Shown here one piece after another: positions 34,256 to 43,507 of a DNA stretch of 64,000 nucleotides. A model generated the notes under the pieces. The model was not told the DNA's origin. It searched no databases and was given only the letters and a program-made list of their open reading frames with translations. Position 1 is the first letter of the stretch; every line of letters begins with the position of its first letter. The DNA lies in the NCBI RefSeq assembly GCF_000428485.1, contig NZ_AUAA01000025.1:1-64000 (forward strand), given 5' to 3'. This stretch comes from Epilithonimonas tenax DSM 16811. Lineage in GTDB: Bacteria > Bacteroidota > Bacteroidia > Flavobacteriales > Weeksellaceae. The translations under genes and the position numbers were made by a program.

Positions 34256-37200
34256 TTAAAAAGTTCCGCCAATTCCCACAACCAATCTGCCACCGTCGGA
34301 AGAGTTGAAATAAGACATATTCACGGATATTGCGTCTACGGCATTCAGCCAGAAACCACCGCCGTAGGCGTTGTGCCATTTTTTGGAATACTCGTTCGGG
34401 ATCCAAACTCTACCAACATCAAATCCACCAAAAAACCCGTAAGTCAGAGGCAAAATTGAGTTTTTGATCTTCCCTACTTCTAAGCGTAGATCCGAGGTTT
34501 GATAGAAAGAATTCTTGCCATAAAAACGGTTGAAAGAGAAGCCTCTCAAATCTGTATTTCCGCCCAAAGTTGCCATCTGATAGAACTCATAATCATCGCC
34601 CAGAAGCCATTTTGCTTTCGCATAAGAAGACCAGACCAATTTCTGATTATTGGTCAAATAATGCAGAAAACCAAGTCCTGTTTCCAATGATGCATATTGG
34701 CGGTCTGTATCTTTCAGATTGATGTTGTAAACCGTTTTGATATCGAATTTGATACCTTGTTTTGGATTCGCTTTGTTGTCATAATTCTCGTAAACAAAAG
34801 AAACATCTGCGCCACCAAAATGTTTGGCGTTGAAAACATCATTGTTCACCACGCCTGGTAAAGAAATATAGCGGTTTTCTGTTTTCGCAATTTTCAGAAT
34901 TTCGTAATTCAGTTTTGCTGAGAATGTTGCTGCATTTTTGTTCCAGTTGATAGACGGCGAAAACGCAAATTCTCTTGCTCTTACGTTATTGAATCTTTCA
35001 CCAGATTCGTCTTTTGGATTGGTGGATCTGTTGCCGATTCCGTAAAAATTCCGGATATAGTGTGAACTTGTAACTCTTGTGTCCAAACCATAGAACCAGC
35101 CGCCTGTCAAGGCAGGAAACAGACCCTGATAAGCTAACTCATAACCTCCTGATCCTGAGAAATAATTAGCAAGGAAATGGTGTTTCTGGGAATAGGGATT
35201 TCTGATAAAATCATTGACCGTGTAATCCGCATTGAAACCCACCGCCAATGCATCATCAGGGTTGAAACCAAAATTAAGATAGGTGGTGAAAACATGGTAT
35301 TTTGGAGTCCTGTAATTGTACTGGTTAACATGGTAATCGTCTGTTAAAAACAGGCTTGCATTCCCTCTGTTATCAAAATTATTTTTTTTGCTTTTATAAT
35401 CATAAATTTTTACCTTTTGAGCATTAGAAACTACGTATTTATCATAATCCAAACCTCCTAAGAGTCCAATTCTGATGCTGGATTTTTGTTGGCCTTCCAC
35501 CACAAATTCATCATCGTCATCCAGCCCGTACAGTAAGATCTCGGTGGTGATCTTTCCAGAATAGATTTTGGAAGACGCCAACTCTTCCCCCGATTTTTTC
35601 AAGCGGTAGATTCTGATTTCAGTCTCATCATTTGGTAATCTGGTGATGACAAATTTGTCTTTTTTGCCCGTTCCTGTCAGGATCACTTTTTCCTGCAAGA
35701 TTCTGAAATACTGTGAAGCGTATTTTTGCAAATCCTTTTTTCTGATCAGTAATTTCTGAATCAAATCTTCCGAAACCGGATCCTGAACTTCCTTTGGCAG
35801 ATTTTTGAAAGCTTCCCTAATGTCTTTTTCCGATAAATGATTCTGAATAAATGCCGCCTCTGCCAGCCAATCTTTTTGTACAGAATTTTTTGCAAACACA
35901 AGATCCAAAGGATAAGGCTCACGGTTGAACCATTTCACACTTTCTATCTCGCTGTCAAAGGTTTGCATATGTTTCAGCTCGGGAAACTCCATGAGAATTC
36001 CTGTGATGAAGCCGTCATATTTTGCAAAAGCCTGATCTCTGTCTTTTGGGATAGGACGGTAGATTACATTTCCATTTTCCTTTTTCTCTTCGAATTTCCA
36101 CTGGTCGTGATGCCTGTCCCAATCGCCAATCAGCATATCAAACAAACGCGCTTTGATCCACGCTTTTTCATCAATTTTATATTTTTCGTCTTTGGTGATA
36201 TTAAGGATTACTTCATCCGTACCCAAGACTTTGTTTGGGTTGTCATCCGTTTCCATCGGTCGGTCTTCCAGATAATACAATTCATCACCGAAAGTGTCAT
36301 TAAAATTATTGAGCGTTTTCTGTTTCGGAATATAAAAAAGATGTGGCGTGGTATGGCGGATTCCCAATTTATCAGACATATCTCCGATGACCAAAGGTGT
36401 ATAAGGATGAGATGTCGTGTAAAAATCCAGCAGAAATTGATCTGCATAACTACCAGAAAAATCATCGATCACGTACTGATTTTTAAAAGCGACCGCTTGC
36501 AGAAATCTCACACCACTTTTCTTGAGCGCACGAATCACATATTCTTCCCCGTTTTTGGTTTCCAGTCGCAAAGATTTGGTTTGGTGTCCGCCTCCCGCTC
36601 TATCCGTTTTCACACCTCCGAAAAGCGTATCCAGTGTGAGATTTTTTACATTGATCTTTCTGGAATAATAGTCACGGTAATGTTTTCCCCACAGATATTC
36701 ATAAAATTTATTCTTCTTCGTCATCACAGAATCGTAGACAGAAGCTTCCGAATTTTGAGGGAAATTTTCCGGGTAATTTTTAGCTGGTTTTTCTTCTTTT
36801 CCCAAAACTGTTTTTCTAAAAAGCAGATCTGATTTGTTTGGCTTTAAACTAAAATAGCTCACTTCTGCATTGCCTGATTTTGATATTTTAAGTTCTGCGT
36901 AGCCATTTTCTCCAAAAGAAAAATCATTGGTACCAACAGCTTTCGCCGCCTCGGTTTTGGATCCCGCTCCGCTGATGATCTGCCGGATGTCATTCTGCTC
37001 TATGTACTGCAAATTATGGTCGTGACCAGAGACTACGACTACATTTTTTCTACCGCTGATCAATGTTTTGATGCGGTCTGACAGCATTTTGTAATTCTGA
37101 TTGCTGATATCCTGATGCGTTACCCCGCCAGTTGACCGTATCAAATTGATCATGGAACCAAGAATCGGTAGCGGTACTTTATTTTCTAAAGGAAAAATCT

Positions 37201-37933
37201 GCTTCTCCATAGAATAATAACCACCGTGAGAACCGTGCGTGATTAGCGGATGATGCGTTGCCACAACAATGGTTTTGTTTTGATTTTTATTAAGCTGATC
37301 TTCTAACTCTGTGTAAAAATCCTCGCGTGTTTTGATGTCACATTTTTCGTTGATGCCAGGATTCTTGCTCCAGTCTGCCAGAACCCATTCTGTATCTATG
37401 AGGATCAAGGTGAGTTTTTTACTGATCTTTCTGGTTTCTATCGGGCAGCCGTTTCTTGGCGAAAAAGCAGATTTGTCATTCAGTTTTTCTGTGATGTATT
37501 CTTCTTCTCTTTTCAGTCCTTTGATGCCGTTGCTGTACCAATCGTGGTTACCAGGGATAAAGATGGTTTGTCCTGAGAAATGATGGGCCAGAGAAATCTG
37601 GTTGTCCAATTTTTTCTCTGCGAGCTTTCTATTTTCGTCGTCTTTTTTCGGCATTCCTTTCGGATAGATATTATCACCCAAGAAGAGCAGTGTGCTGTTT
37701 TTGGAAGCTTTGGAAAGTGAATCTTTCAGGATATTCATATTCTGGAAGGCCTCGTCCTTGTCTAGGTTTCCGGCGTCGCCTACCAGATAGAAGGTATGAA
37801 TGATGCTGTCTTTGATGGTTGACCTGGTATCAAAATCTTTTGCTTTTTTACCATAATCAGCTTGGCGAACGGCGCAGGAAGTGGCCGCTATGGTGATGAT
37901 TGTTAAAAGGTAAAGCTGATATATCTGTTTCAT
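34256..37933 (-). CDS. Metallophosphoesterase fused to an outer-membrane beta-barrel
   Basis: 1225 residues. The N-terminus is a lipoprotein signal (TIITIAATSC, Cys20). A calcineurin-like phosphoesterase domain follows (about 45-370): LVGDAGNLD, FLGDNIYP, IPGNHDWYSNG, VVATHHPLITHG and VVVSGHDHNLQY supply the two-metal ligands. A middle region of unknown fold (about 400-800) includes WIKARLFDMLIGDWDRHHDQWKF, reminiscent of phosphotransferase-like catalytic loops. The last 370 residues are strand-rich with aromatic turns and end in GGRLVVGIGGTF, like Omp85/BamA-type barrels. It probably displays a phosphoesterase at the outer membrane. The substrate is unknown. Confidence 0.87.
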   Translation of the reverse strand: MKQIYQLYLLTIITIAATSCAVRQADYGKKAKDFDTRSTIKDSIIHTFYLVGDAGNLDKDEAFQNMNILKDSLSKASKNSTLLFLGDNIYPKGMPKKDDENRKLAEKKLDNQISLAHHFSGQTIFIPGNHDWYSNGIKGLKREEEYITEKLNDKSAFSPRNGCPIETRKISKKLTLILIDTEWVLADWSKNPGINEKCDIKTREDFYTELEDQLNKNQNKTIVVATHHPLITHGSHGGYYSMEKQIFPLENKVPLPILGSMINLIRSTGGVTHQDISNQNYKMLSDRIKTLISGRKNVVVVSGHDHNLQYIEQNDIRQIISGAGSKTEAAKAVGTNDFSFGENGYAELKISKSGNAEVSYFSLKPNKSDLLFRKTVLGKEEKPAKNYPENFPQNSEASVYDSVMTKKNKFYEYLWGKHYRDYYSRKINVKNLTLDTLFGGVKTDRAGGGHQTKSLRLETKNGEEYVIRALKKSGVRFLQAVAFKNQYVIDDFSGSYADQFLLDFYTTSHPYTPLVIGDMSDKLGIRHTTPHLFYIPKQKTLNNFNDTFGDELYYLEDRPMETDDNPNKVLGTDEVILNITKDEKYKIDEKAWIKARLFDMLIGDWDRHHDQWKFEEKKENGNVIYRPIPKDRDQAFAKYDGFITGILMEFPELKHMQTFDSEIESVKWFNREPYPLDLVFAKNSVQKDWLAEAAFIQNHLSEKDIREAFKNLPKEVQDPVSEDLIQKLLIRKKDLQKYASQYFRILQEKVILTGTGKKDKFVITRLPNDETEIRIYRLKKSGEELASSKIYSGKITTEILLYGLDDDDEFVVEGQQKSSIRIGLLGGLDYDKYVVSNAQKVKIYDYKSKKNNFDNRGNASLFLTDDYHVNQYNYRTPKYHVFTTYLNFGFNPDDALAVGFNADYTVNDFIRNPYSQKHHFLANYFSGSGGYELAYQGLFPALTGGWFYGLDTRVTSSHYIRNFYGIGNRSTNPKDESGERFNNVRAREFAFSPSINWNKNAATFSAKLNYEILKIAKTENRYISLPGVVNNDVFNAKHFGGADVSFVYENYDNKANPKQGIKFDIKTVYNINLKDTDRQYASLETGLGFLHYLTNNQKLVWSSYAKAKWLLGDDYEFYQMATLGGNTDLRGFSFNRFYGKNSFYQTSDLRLEVGKIKNSILPLTYGFFGGFDVGRVWIPNEYSKKWHNAYGGGFWLNAVDAISVNMSYFNSSDGGRLVVGIGGTF

Positions 37934-37975
37934 AGGTATTTGAATATTAAAGTCTTCATCCGGAACTGAAGGTTT

Positions 37976-38082
37976 GCAGCCCGGCCTGAGTGGAGCTCAT
38001 TTTTTTTGCAGGACCAAACGTCTGCTAATCTGAAAAACGCCTGCAAAAAAAATAGCGGGAACGGAGGACGGATTAAGCTGCC
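37976..38082 (+). repeat. Shell-and-stem intergenic element, copy 5
   Basis: Left shell GCAGCCCGGCCTGAGTGG then AGCTC; right shell AGCGGGAACGGAGGACGG then GCTGCC. The stem is TTTTTTTTGCAGG with CCTGCAAAAAAAA. It lies between divergent genes, where a terminator is not needed. Confidence 0.92.
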
Positions 38083-38205
38083 ATAATGATGGTTAAAAGA
38101 TTGAAAGATTCATAAAATTAAATAATTATTGATCAAAAAACTAAAATTACTGAAACTCTAACAATATTTAACAAAATTAAAATTACTAAGCTGTCAATAC
38201 TTTCT

Positions 38206-38213
38206 TAAATTTG
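38206..38213 (+). promoter_or_regulatory. -7 box TAAATTTG before the HD/PycTM gene
   Basis: Exact TAnnTTTG match 15 nt before the ATG at 38229. It overlaps the alternative TTG start at 38211, which is therefore unlikely. Confidence 0.55.
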
Positions 38214-38228
38214 TTTCAAATTGCTTTT

Positions 38229-39431
38229 ATGGATATTTTAAAGATCTCAGAAGATTACGTTAAAAATTTATTCAAAGATAGATTATCTTCTGCTTATACT
38301 TATCATAATCTGGACCACACCATGCAGGTTGTTGAGAAGATAAAAATCCTGGCAAAAGAGGAAAACGCAAGTCCCGAAGATACGGAAAATCTCCTTCTGG
38401 CAGGATGGTTTCACGATCTAGGTTACATTGACGACAGCGACAATCACGAGGAGGAAAGCCAGAAAATGGCTTCTAAATTTCTGAAAGAACATCAGTTGGA
38501 AGACCATCGAATTGAAACTATTGGCAAGCTGATTCTGGCCACTGAAAAATTTTACAAACCGACCAATCATCTGGAAAACATCATCAAAGATGCAGACTTG
38601 TATCATTTGGCTTCGGATGATTATTTCGACGTTTGTGAAAATCTGAGACAGGAAATAAAGGAAGTTCATCATCAGAAATTCAGTAAACTGCAATGGGCGG
38701 AAATGAATACGGCTTTCTTTGCAAAACACCACTTCTACACCAGATTTGCTCAGGAAAACTGGCAACCCATCAAAGAAAAAAATACGGCAAAGATATTTGA
38801 CAAAATCAAAGATTTGAAAGAAGCGAAGAAAGGAAAAGATAATCAGGATAAAGATAAAGCACTTCTGAACAAGAAGAAACTGGAAAAACTGGATACTCCG
38901 GAAAGAGGCATTGAAACGATGTTCAGAGTGACGCTGAACAACCACACAAAACTGAGCCAAATAGCTGACAGCAAAGCGAATATCCTGCTTTCTGTGAATG
39001 CCATTATTATTTCTGTCGCACTATCTACCTTAATTCCAAAATTGGATGCGCCGAATAATTCACATCTGATCATTCCGACTTTCATTATGATAATGTCGAG
39101 TGTGGCGTGTATTATTTTGGCGATAATGTCCACAAGACCAAAAGTGTCGAGCGGAACGTTTACGAGAAAAGAAATTGAGGATAAAAAAGTCAATCTTCTG
39201 TTCTTCGGCAATTTCTACAAAATGCCGATGGAAGAATATCTCTGGGCGATGAAGGAAATGATGGCCGACAGACAATATCTTTACGATACGATGATCAAAG
39301 ATCTTTATTATCTGGGAATTGTTTTGAACAGAAAATACAAATTATTGAGACTGACTTACACGGTTTTCACAATTGGTATTATTGTTTCTGTGATTGCTTT
39401 TGTGGTGGCTTTTAGGCATGTGACGGCTTAG
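38229..39431 (+). CDS. HD-domain protein fused to a Pycsar-effector-type membrane domain (DUF5706)
   Basis: 400 residues. An HD phosphohydrolase domain occupies about 1-190: YHNLDHTMQV, GWFHDLGYIDD (His62-Asp63) and IIKDADLYHLASDDYF provide the metal ligands. A Lys-rich linker (KDLKEAKKGKDNQDKDKALLNKKKL) leads to the membrane domain, starting GIETMFRVTLNNHTKLSQIADSKANILLSVNAIIISVAL. That block with two following helices is the PycTM/DUF5706 fold of Pycsar anti-phage membrane effectors. A last membrane helix is at the C-terminus. HD domains can hydrolyse cyclic or other nucleotides. No cyclase or nucleotide sensor gene is next to it, so a defence role is only possible. Confidence 0.85.
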   Translation: MDILKISEDYVKNLFKDRLSSAYTYHNLDHTMQVVEKIKILAKEENASPEDTENLLLAGWFHDLGYIDDSDNHEEESQKMASKFLKEHQLEDHRIETIGKLILATEKFYKPTNHLENIIKDADLYHLASDDYFDVCENLRQEIKEVHHQKFSKLQWAEMNTAFFAKHHFYTRFAQENWQPIKEKNTAKIFDKIKDLKEAKKGKDNQDKDKALLNKKKLEKLDTPERGIETMFRVTLNNHTKLSQIADSKANILLSVNAIIISVALSTLIPKLDAPNNSHLIIPTFIMIMSSVACIILAIMSTRPKVSSGTFTRKEIEDKKVNLLFFGNFYKMPMEEYLWAMKEMMADRQYLYDTMIKDLYYLGIVLNRKYKLLRLTYTVFTIGIIVSVIAFVVAFRHVTA

Positions 39432-39452
39432 ATTTTTTTGAAATTTGGAATA

Positions 39453-39897
39453 ATGTCTAAAACCTTAAAAATAATTCTTTCGATTATTGGAATTTCCATT
39501 TTAGGATTTGTGATCTTTATTGGGATTATTTTAAATAATATATTTGGAGTTGATAAGATGTGCGGAAGTAATTTGGTGGAATCTAAGTTATCTCCAAATG
39601 GAAAATTAAAAGTTTTAGTTTTTTCAGTCAATTGTGGCGATATCAGATTTTGCAACACAAATTAGCATTGTTGAATCTGATTATAAACTACGGGATAATG
39701 ATGTTGGAAATATCTTAAGCGCAGACTCTGATCACGGAATAGCTAAAATGAATGAAAGTAGAGAGATTATAGAATTGAAAACAAAATGGCTAAACAATCA
39801 AGCCATTGAAATTGAATACCCAGAAAATGCAAGAATATTTAACAGTGAAGAGAATAAAGATGGAGTTAAAATTATCTACAAAAAAATAAAATCTTAA
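39453..39897 (+). pseudogene. Frameshifted exported protein (DUF5412-like)
   Basis: The first part (39453-39645) encodes SKTLKIILSIIGISILGFVIFIGIIL, a membrane anchor, then KMCGSNLVESKLSPNGKLKVLVFSVNCG. After GTGGCG near 39640 the reading moves to another frame, ISDFATQISIVESDYKLRDND...FNSEENKDGVKIIYKK, open to 39897. A one-base indel at 39638-39645 joins the two parts into one plausible protein, whose CG-x-x-x-xFATQxSI junction resembles DUF5412-type proteins. It is either a recent pseudogene or a sequencing error. Its stop overlaps the convergent GAF gene by 3 bp. Confidence 0.7.
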
Positions 39898-42224
39898 ACC
39901 ACCTCCACAAAATCATAATCCACTTCCGTAGCGTCATAATTCACGCCCACTCTTAAAGCTTTCAAACCATTGATGCCTTGCAGATCTTCCACTTCCAGTT
40001 CTTCCACTGTTGATTCCAGCACATTTTGATTCTGAAGAATCCTGATCAGTTCCAGATAATCCTGTCTTTCTCTTTCCTGAGAAAAAATAATGCTGATTTT
40101 TCCTGGTTGTGTGATGCGTTCCGTCGAGTTTTTAATCGTTGATTTGTCAATTCGTTTTTTGATCATTTCGTAGCGCGCATTGTAGCTTCCATCGACATCA
40201 AAACGTTTTTCATCCATTCGAAATCTGATGCTGATTGGCGTGCTGTAAACCAAAATTAGCGAGGCGACATCCAGAGAATAATCCAGTTTTTTCTTGTAGC
40301 TGTTATACGCTAGTTCTGTTTCGCAAAGGACACGCAGCTGCCACAATCTTAGGTTTTTCAAAAAGACTTTATCATAGGTCAAATCTGGTGCAATAGAAGA
40401 CCCAATGTACATATTGTGTTCCACACCATCGGTTTTGAAACGCTCGTAATAGAAGGGAAAACGCAGCTGCTGCTCCTCCTGTCGTTTGTCCAGAATGTCT
40501 GCCAGATTTTTGTTGATAGCAGACAGACTCTCATCAAATTTCTTTCGGAAATCATAAACCATGTTGGTTCTTGGATCCAACTTTTTGAAATATTCTGTAA
40601 CCCATTGATTATACTCGATATTCTGAAGTTTTACAGAAGTAAGTATTGGATGAACCTCCGACAATAGGAAGCTCTGGACTATATTTTCTGTATCAGCTTT
40701 GATATCGGTCTGGAGCAATTCTTTATAATAACTGAGCTTATTTTTTAAAATATCAAGGTCAATGTCTGAACTGAATTTTGATAGCAAATCGGCTACCAAT
40801 CCCAACTGAATGTCCATATCCTGCTTGATCACCTGATTTCTGGAAACCGAAGAATTCCGAATATCGGTCTGTCCAAAGAGTGGCGTCAGATCCTGAAAAG
40901 TGATGTTTCTGTAAGGCAAATCAAACTCTTCATTGAAGAGGCCAATGTGACGTTCCGCTTGCTGCCGGAATTTCCAGTAAACACTGGGGTGTATGGATGT
41001 ATATTCTCGCTGAATAATTGCCTGAACTCTAGTCTCGATTCCCGTATAAAGCCTCTCCATCGTATCTACCAGATAAGGCATGACGATTTCCATTTTGTTG
41101 GCATTGATGCTATTCAGCTGTTTTTTTCTGGAAACCAGTTCTACAATTCCGAGTATCTTTTTGTCCTTGATGATGGGCGCAAAAATGGCACTTTTGATGC
41201 CGGCTTCGTACAGCTGTTTCACCATCTGGCTTTCCGGATACTCCTGCAAACTTTTGTCCACATCAGAAACACTGAAGTATTTTTTTGAATCTACCAAGGT
41301 ATTGAAACTCTGTTCGCAAAGCATTTCATTCTTACAATCTCTAGGGCCTGACGTCAGGATAAAACTATCCATCACCCCATTGATAGGGCTTCTCACAAAT
41401 TTATTATCTTCGTGATTGATGGCTGTGTACCCTACTTCCAGATCGGCCACCTGAAAGATGGATCGAAAAATGGTATTCAGTTCGCCTTTCAGATTCTCAT
41501 CTTCTTCGATGTTGATGAGTTTGCTTTTCAGATTTGAAATCGCATTTTCTGTGGTGGCATCAAAGAAACTGATCACCGCAAAACCTTTCAACTCCCAACT
41601 TTCCAGAGGGAATTTTTCTTTCCAAAGTTCCTGATCTTCGAAATTGTCTAGCAATTCTGAAATCTCGTTTTCTGTTAATCTCTTGACATTTTCCTTCGGA
41701 TAGACCTCTATAAAATCCACATTATTAAGGAAACGGTAATGGCTCACAATGCCTTCCTCATTCGGAATATCAAAAATGAAAGGCATGGCAAAATTAAGCT
41801 GTACATTGTAATAATCCCTCAAAATAATACAGCAACACATGACGTAAAAACGGTGCGGATCCATATCTTTAATCAGCATATCAAAATTTTCACCTGCTTT
41901 TTGTATAATCGTCTGGAAACGTTCTGTCGGGTTGAAAAAGAAATTATAAAAAGGAAAACCAATCGCTTTGATTTCGTTTTTCGTGAGCATTGGCGGGAAA
42001 AGATCTTTGAGAAGATCCTTCATCAATGTTTCATTTTTCACAAAAAACCCCAAATCATTGATGCCTTCTTTCAGCTCTGGAAAGTCTTTTATTCTTTCTA
42101 AAATACTGTGATGAGAAACTGCATAATCTGCATTTTGAAAAGCTTCTGACTCCATTTTTTGAATCAGTTTTTCAAAAGAAAGCTTCAGTTTAAAAGGGCT
42201 ATCGTAAAGGGTTTGGAATTCCAT
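39894..42224 (-). CDS. Large GAF-domain protein, unknown function
   Basis: 776 residues from MEFQTLYDSPFKLKLSFEKLI. The region about 235-395 reads like a GAF domain: LEVGYTAINHEDNKFV, LCEQSFNTLVDSKKYFSVSDVDKSL, and AGIKSAIFAPIIKDKKILGIVELVSRK. GAF domains bind small ligands such as cyclic nucleotides. There is no signal peptide, no histidine-kinase or GGDEF output domain, and the remainder is helical with no motif I recognise. This length and layout recur in Bacteroidetes. A TACATTTG box lies 17 nt upstream. Confidence 0.8.
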   Translation of the reverse strand: MEFQTLYDSPFKLKLSFEKLIQKMESEAFQNADYAVSHHSILERIKDFPELKEGINDLGFFVKNETLMKDLLKDLFPPMLTKNEIKAIGFPFYNFFFNPTERFQTIIQKAGENFDMLIKDMDPHRFYVMCCCIILRDYYNVQLNFAMPFIFDIPNEEGIVSHYRFLNNVDFIEVYPKENVKRLTENEISELLDNFEDQELWKEKFPLESWELKGFAVISFFDATTENAISNLKSKLINIEEDENLKGELNTIFRSIFQVADLEVGYTAINHEDNKFVRSPINGVMDSFILTSGPRDCKNEMLCEQSFNTLVDSKKYFSVSDVDKSLQEYPESQMVKQLYEAGIKSAIFAPIIKDKKILGIVELVSRKKQLNSINANKMEIVMPYLVDTMERLYTGIETRVQAIIQREYTSIHPSVYWKFRQQAERHIGLFNEEFDLPYRNITFQDLTPLFGQTDIRNSSVSRNQVIKQDMDIQLGLVADLLSKFSSDIDLDILKNKLSYYKELLQTDIKADTENIVQSFLLSEVHPILTSVKLQNIEYNQWVTEYFKKLDPRTNMVYDFRKKFDESLSAINKNLADILDKRQEEQQLRFPFYYERFKTDGVEHNMYIGSSIAPDLTYDKVFLKNLRLWQLRVLCETELAYNSYKKKLDYSLDVASLILVYSTPISIRFRMDEKRFDVDGSYNARYEMIKKRIDKSTIKNSTERITQPGKISIIFSQERERQDYLELIRILQNQNVLESTVEELEVEDLQGINGLKALRVGVNYDATEVDYDFVEVV

Positions 42225-42241
42225 GAGGGTAAAAATCAATG

Positions 42242-42249
42242 CAAATGTA
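42242..42249 (-). promoter_or_regulatory. -7 box TACATTTG before the GAF gene
   Basis: Minus-strand TAnnTTTG match, 17 nt before the ATG at 42224; it supports that start over the one at 42239. Confidence 0.5.
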
Positions 42250-42427
42250 AGAATTATGAATATATTAATAAAGACGATTCAAAATTCAAAATACTTTAAT
42301 CTAATCGAACAATAAATCAGCCTAACAATGTAACAATTTAATAATGAATTAAATACTTAAAAGTAAATGTCTTAATATTGACAATATTTCGATTATCATA
42401 TTTATCTATTGTTATATTGTAATATTT

Positions 42428-42456
42428 TTGAATTGGTACATTATCCCGTATCTTTG
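42428..42456 (+). promoter_or_regulatory. Promoter TTG-N18-TATCTTTG for rlmN
   Basis: TTG at 42428-42430 and TATCTTTG at 42449-42456, 16 nt before a TTG start codon at 42473. Because the box lies inside the longer ORF from 42428, the protein must start downstream of it. Confidence 0.65.
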
Positions 42457-42472
42457 CAAAAATATCACAGCA

Positions 42473-43507
42473 TTGAAGGACATTAGAACACTTACTTTGG
42501 ACCAGATCAAAGACTATTTCGGAACGATTGGCGAAAAACCTTTCCGTGCGAAACAGGTTTACGATTGGCTTTGGAGCAAGAATATGCATTCCTTTGATGA
42601 GATGTCTAATCTTTCCAAAGAGCTGAGGGAAAATCTGTCACGCGATTTTTTCATCAACCCCATTTCAATTGATCTTTTACAAAAATCCACAGACGGAACG
42701 ATTAAAAACGGCGTGAAACTTCACGACGGATTGATGGTTGAGTCGGTTTTAATCCCGACTGAATCCAGAAGTACCGCCTGCGTTTCTTCGCAAGTTGGCT
42801 GTTCTTTGAATTGCGAATTTTGCGCAACAGCCAAACTGAAGAGGATGAGAAACTTGGAAGTTGCAGAAATCGTGGATCAAGTAGCATTGATTGATCGTCA
42901 AAGTAAGGAATATTTTGACAGACCACTCACAAACATTGTGTTTATGGGAATGGGTGAACCGATGATGAATTACAAAAACGTCGTCGAAGCCATTCATAAG
43001 ATCACACAACCGGAAGGCTTGGGAATGTCGCCAAGAAGAATCACCGTTTCTACATCCGGGATTCCGAAGATGATAAAAATGCTGGCAGATGAAGAGATCA
43101 AAGTAAAATTGGCTTTGTCTTTACATTCCGCAATCGAGCATAAAAGAAATGACATTATGCCATTTTCTGAAAAGTTTCCACTGACAGACATTATGGATGC
43201 GCTTCAATATTGGTATCAGAAAACAGGTTCACCTATCACATTTGAATATTGCGTATGGAAAGGCATCAATGATGGTGATGAAGACATCAAAGCCTTGATC
43301 AGATATTGCAGACAAGTCCCTAGCAAAGTCAACCTAATCCAATACAACCCCATTGGTGAAGGGAAATTTGACCACAGAAGTATTGCTGCTGAAGAAAAAT
43401 ACGTGCGTGAACTGGAAAAAGCAGGCATCACCATCATGGTCAGAAAAAGCCGCGGCGGCGATATTGACGCAGCTTGCGGACAATTGGCGAATAAATCTGC
43501 TGACTAA
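42473..43507 (+). CDS. rlmN: 23S rRNA (adenine2503-C2) methyltransferase
   Basis: 344 residues starting at a TTG (LKDIRTLTLDQIKDYF). The radical-SAM cluster motif is GCSLNCEFCATAKL (CxxxCxxC). The earlier KPFRAKQVYDWLWSKN is the RlmN N-terminal domain. FMGMGEPMMNYKNV and ALSLHSAIEHKRNDIMP are family motifs, and the second catalytic Cys is in the C-terminal GGDIDAACGQL. It methylates A2503 of 23S rRNA and A37 of some tRNAs. The start was chosen from the promoter position. The downstream gene begins on its last base. Confidence 0.97.
   Translation: MKDIRTLTLDQIKDYFGTIGEKPFRAKQVYDWLWSKNMHSFDEMSNLSKELRENLSRDFFINPISIDLLQKSTDGTIKNGVKLHDGLMVESVLIPTESRSTACVSSQVGCSLNCEFCATAKLKRMRNLEVAEIVDQVALIDRQSKEYFDRPLTNIVFMGMGEPMMNYKNVVEAIHKITQPEGLGMSPRRITVSTSGIPKMIKMLADEEIKVKLALSLHSAIEHKRNDIMPFSEKFPLTDIMDALQYWYQKTGSPITFEYCVWKGINDGDEDIKALIRYCRQVPSKVNLIQYNPIGEGKFDHRSIAAEEKYVRELEKAGITIMVRKSRGGDIDAACGQLANKSAD

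Noticed and set aside
35837-36832. 331-codon ORF on the plus strand
   Set aside because: It lies wholly opposite the 1225-residue phosphoesterase-barrel gene, which has clear motifs; the opposite frame has none and no signal for translation.
38229-42224. A complete Pycsar or CBASS operon
   Set aside because: No nucleotidyltransferase or adenylate/uridylate cyclase is present; the neighbours are a DUF5412-like remnant and a GAF protein on the opposite strand.
42338-42589. 83-codon ORF antisense to the rlmN start
   Set aside because: It spans the rlmN promoter and first codons and shows no protein features.
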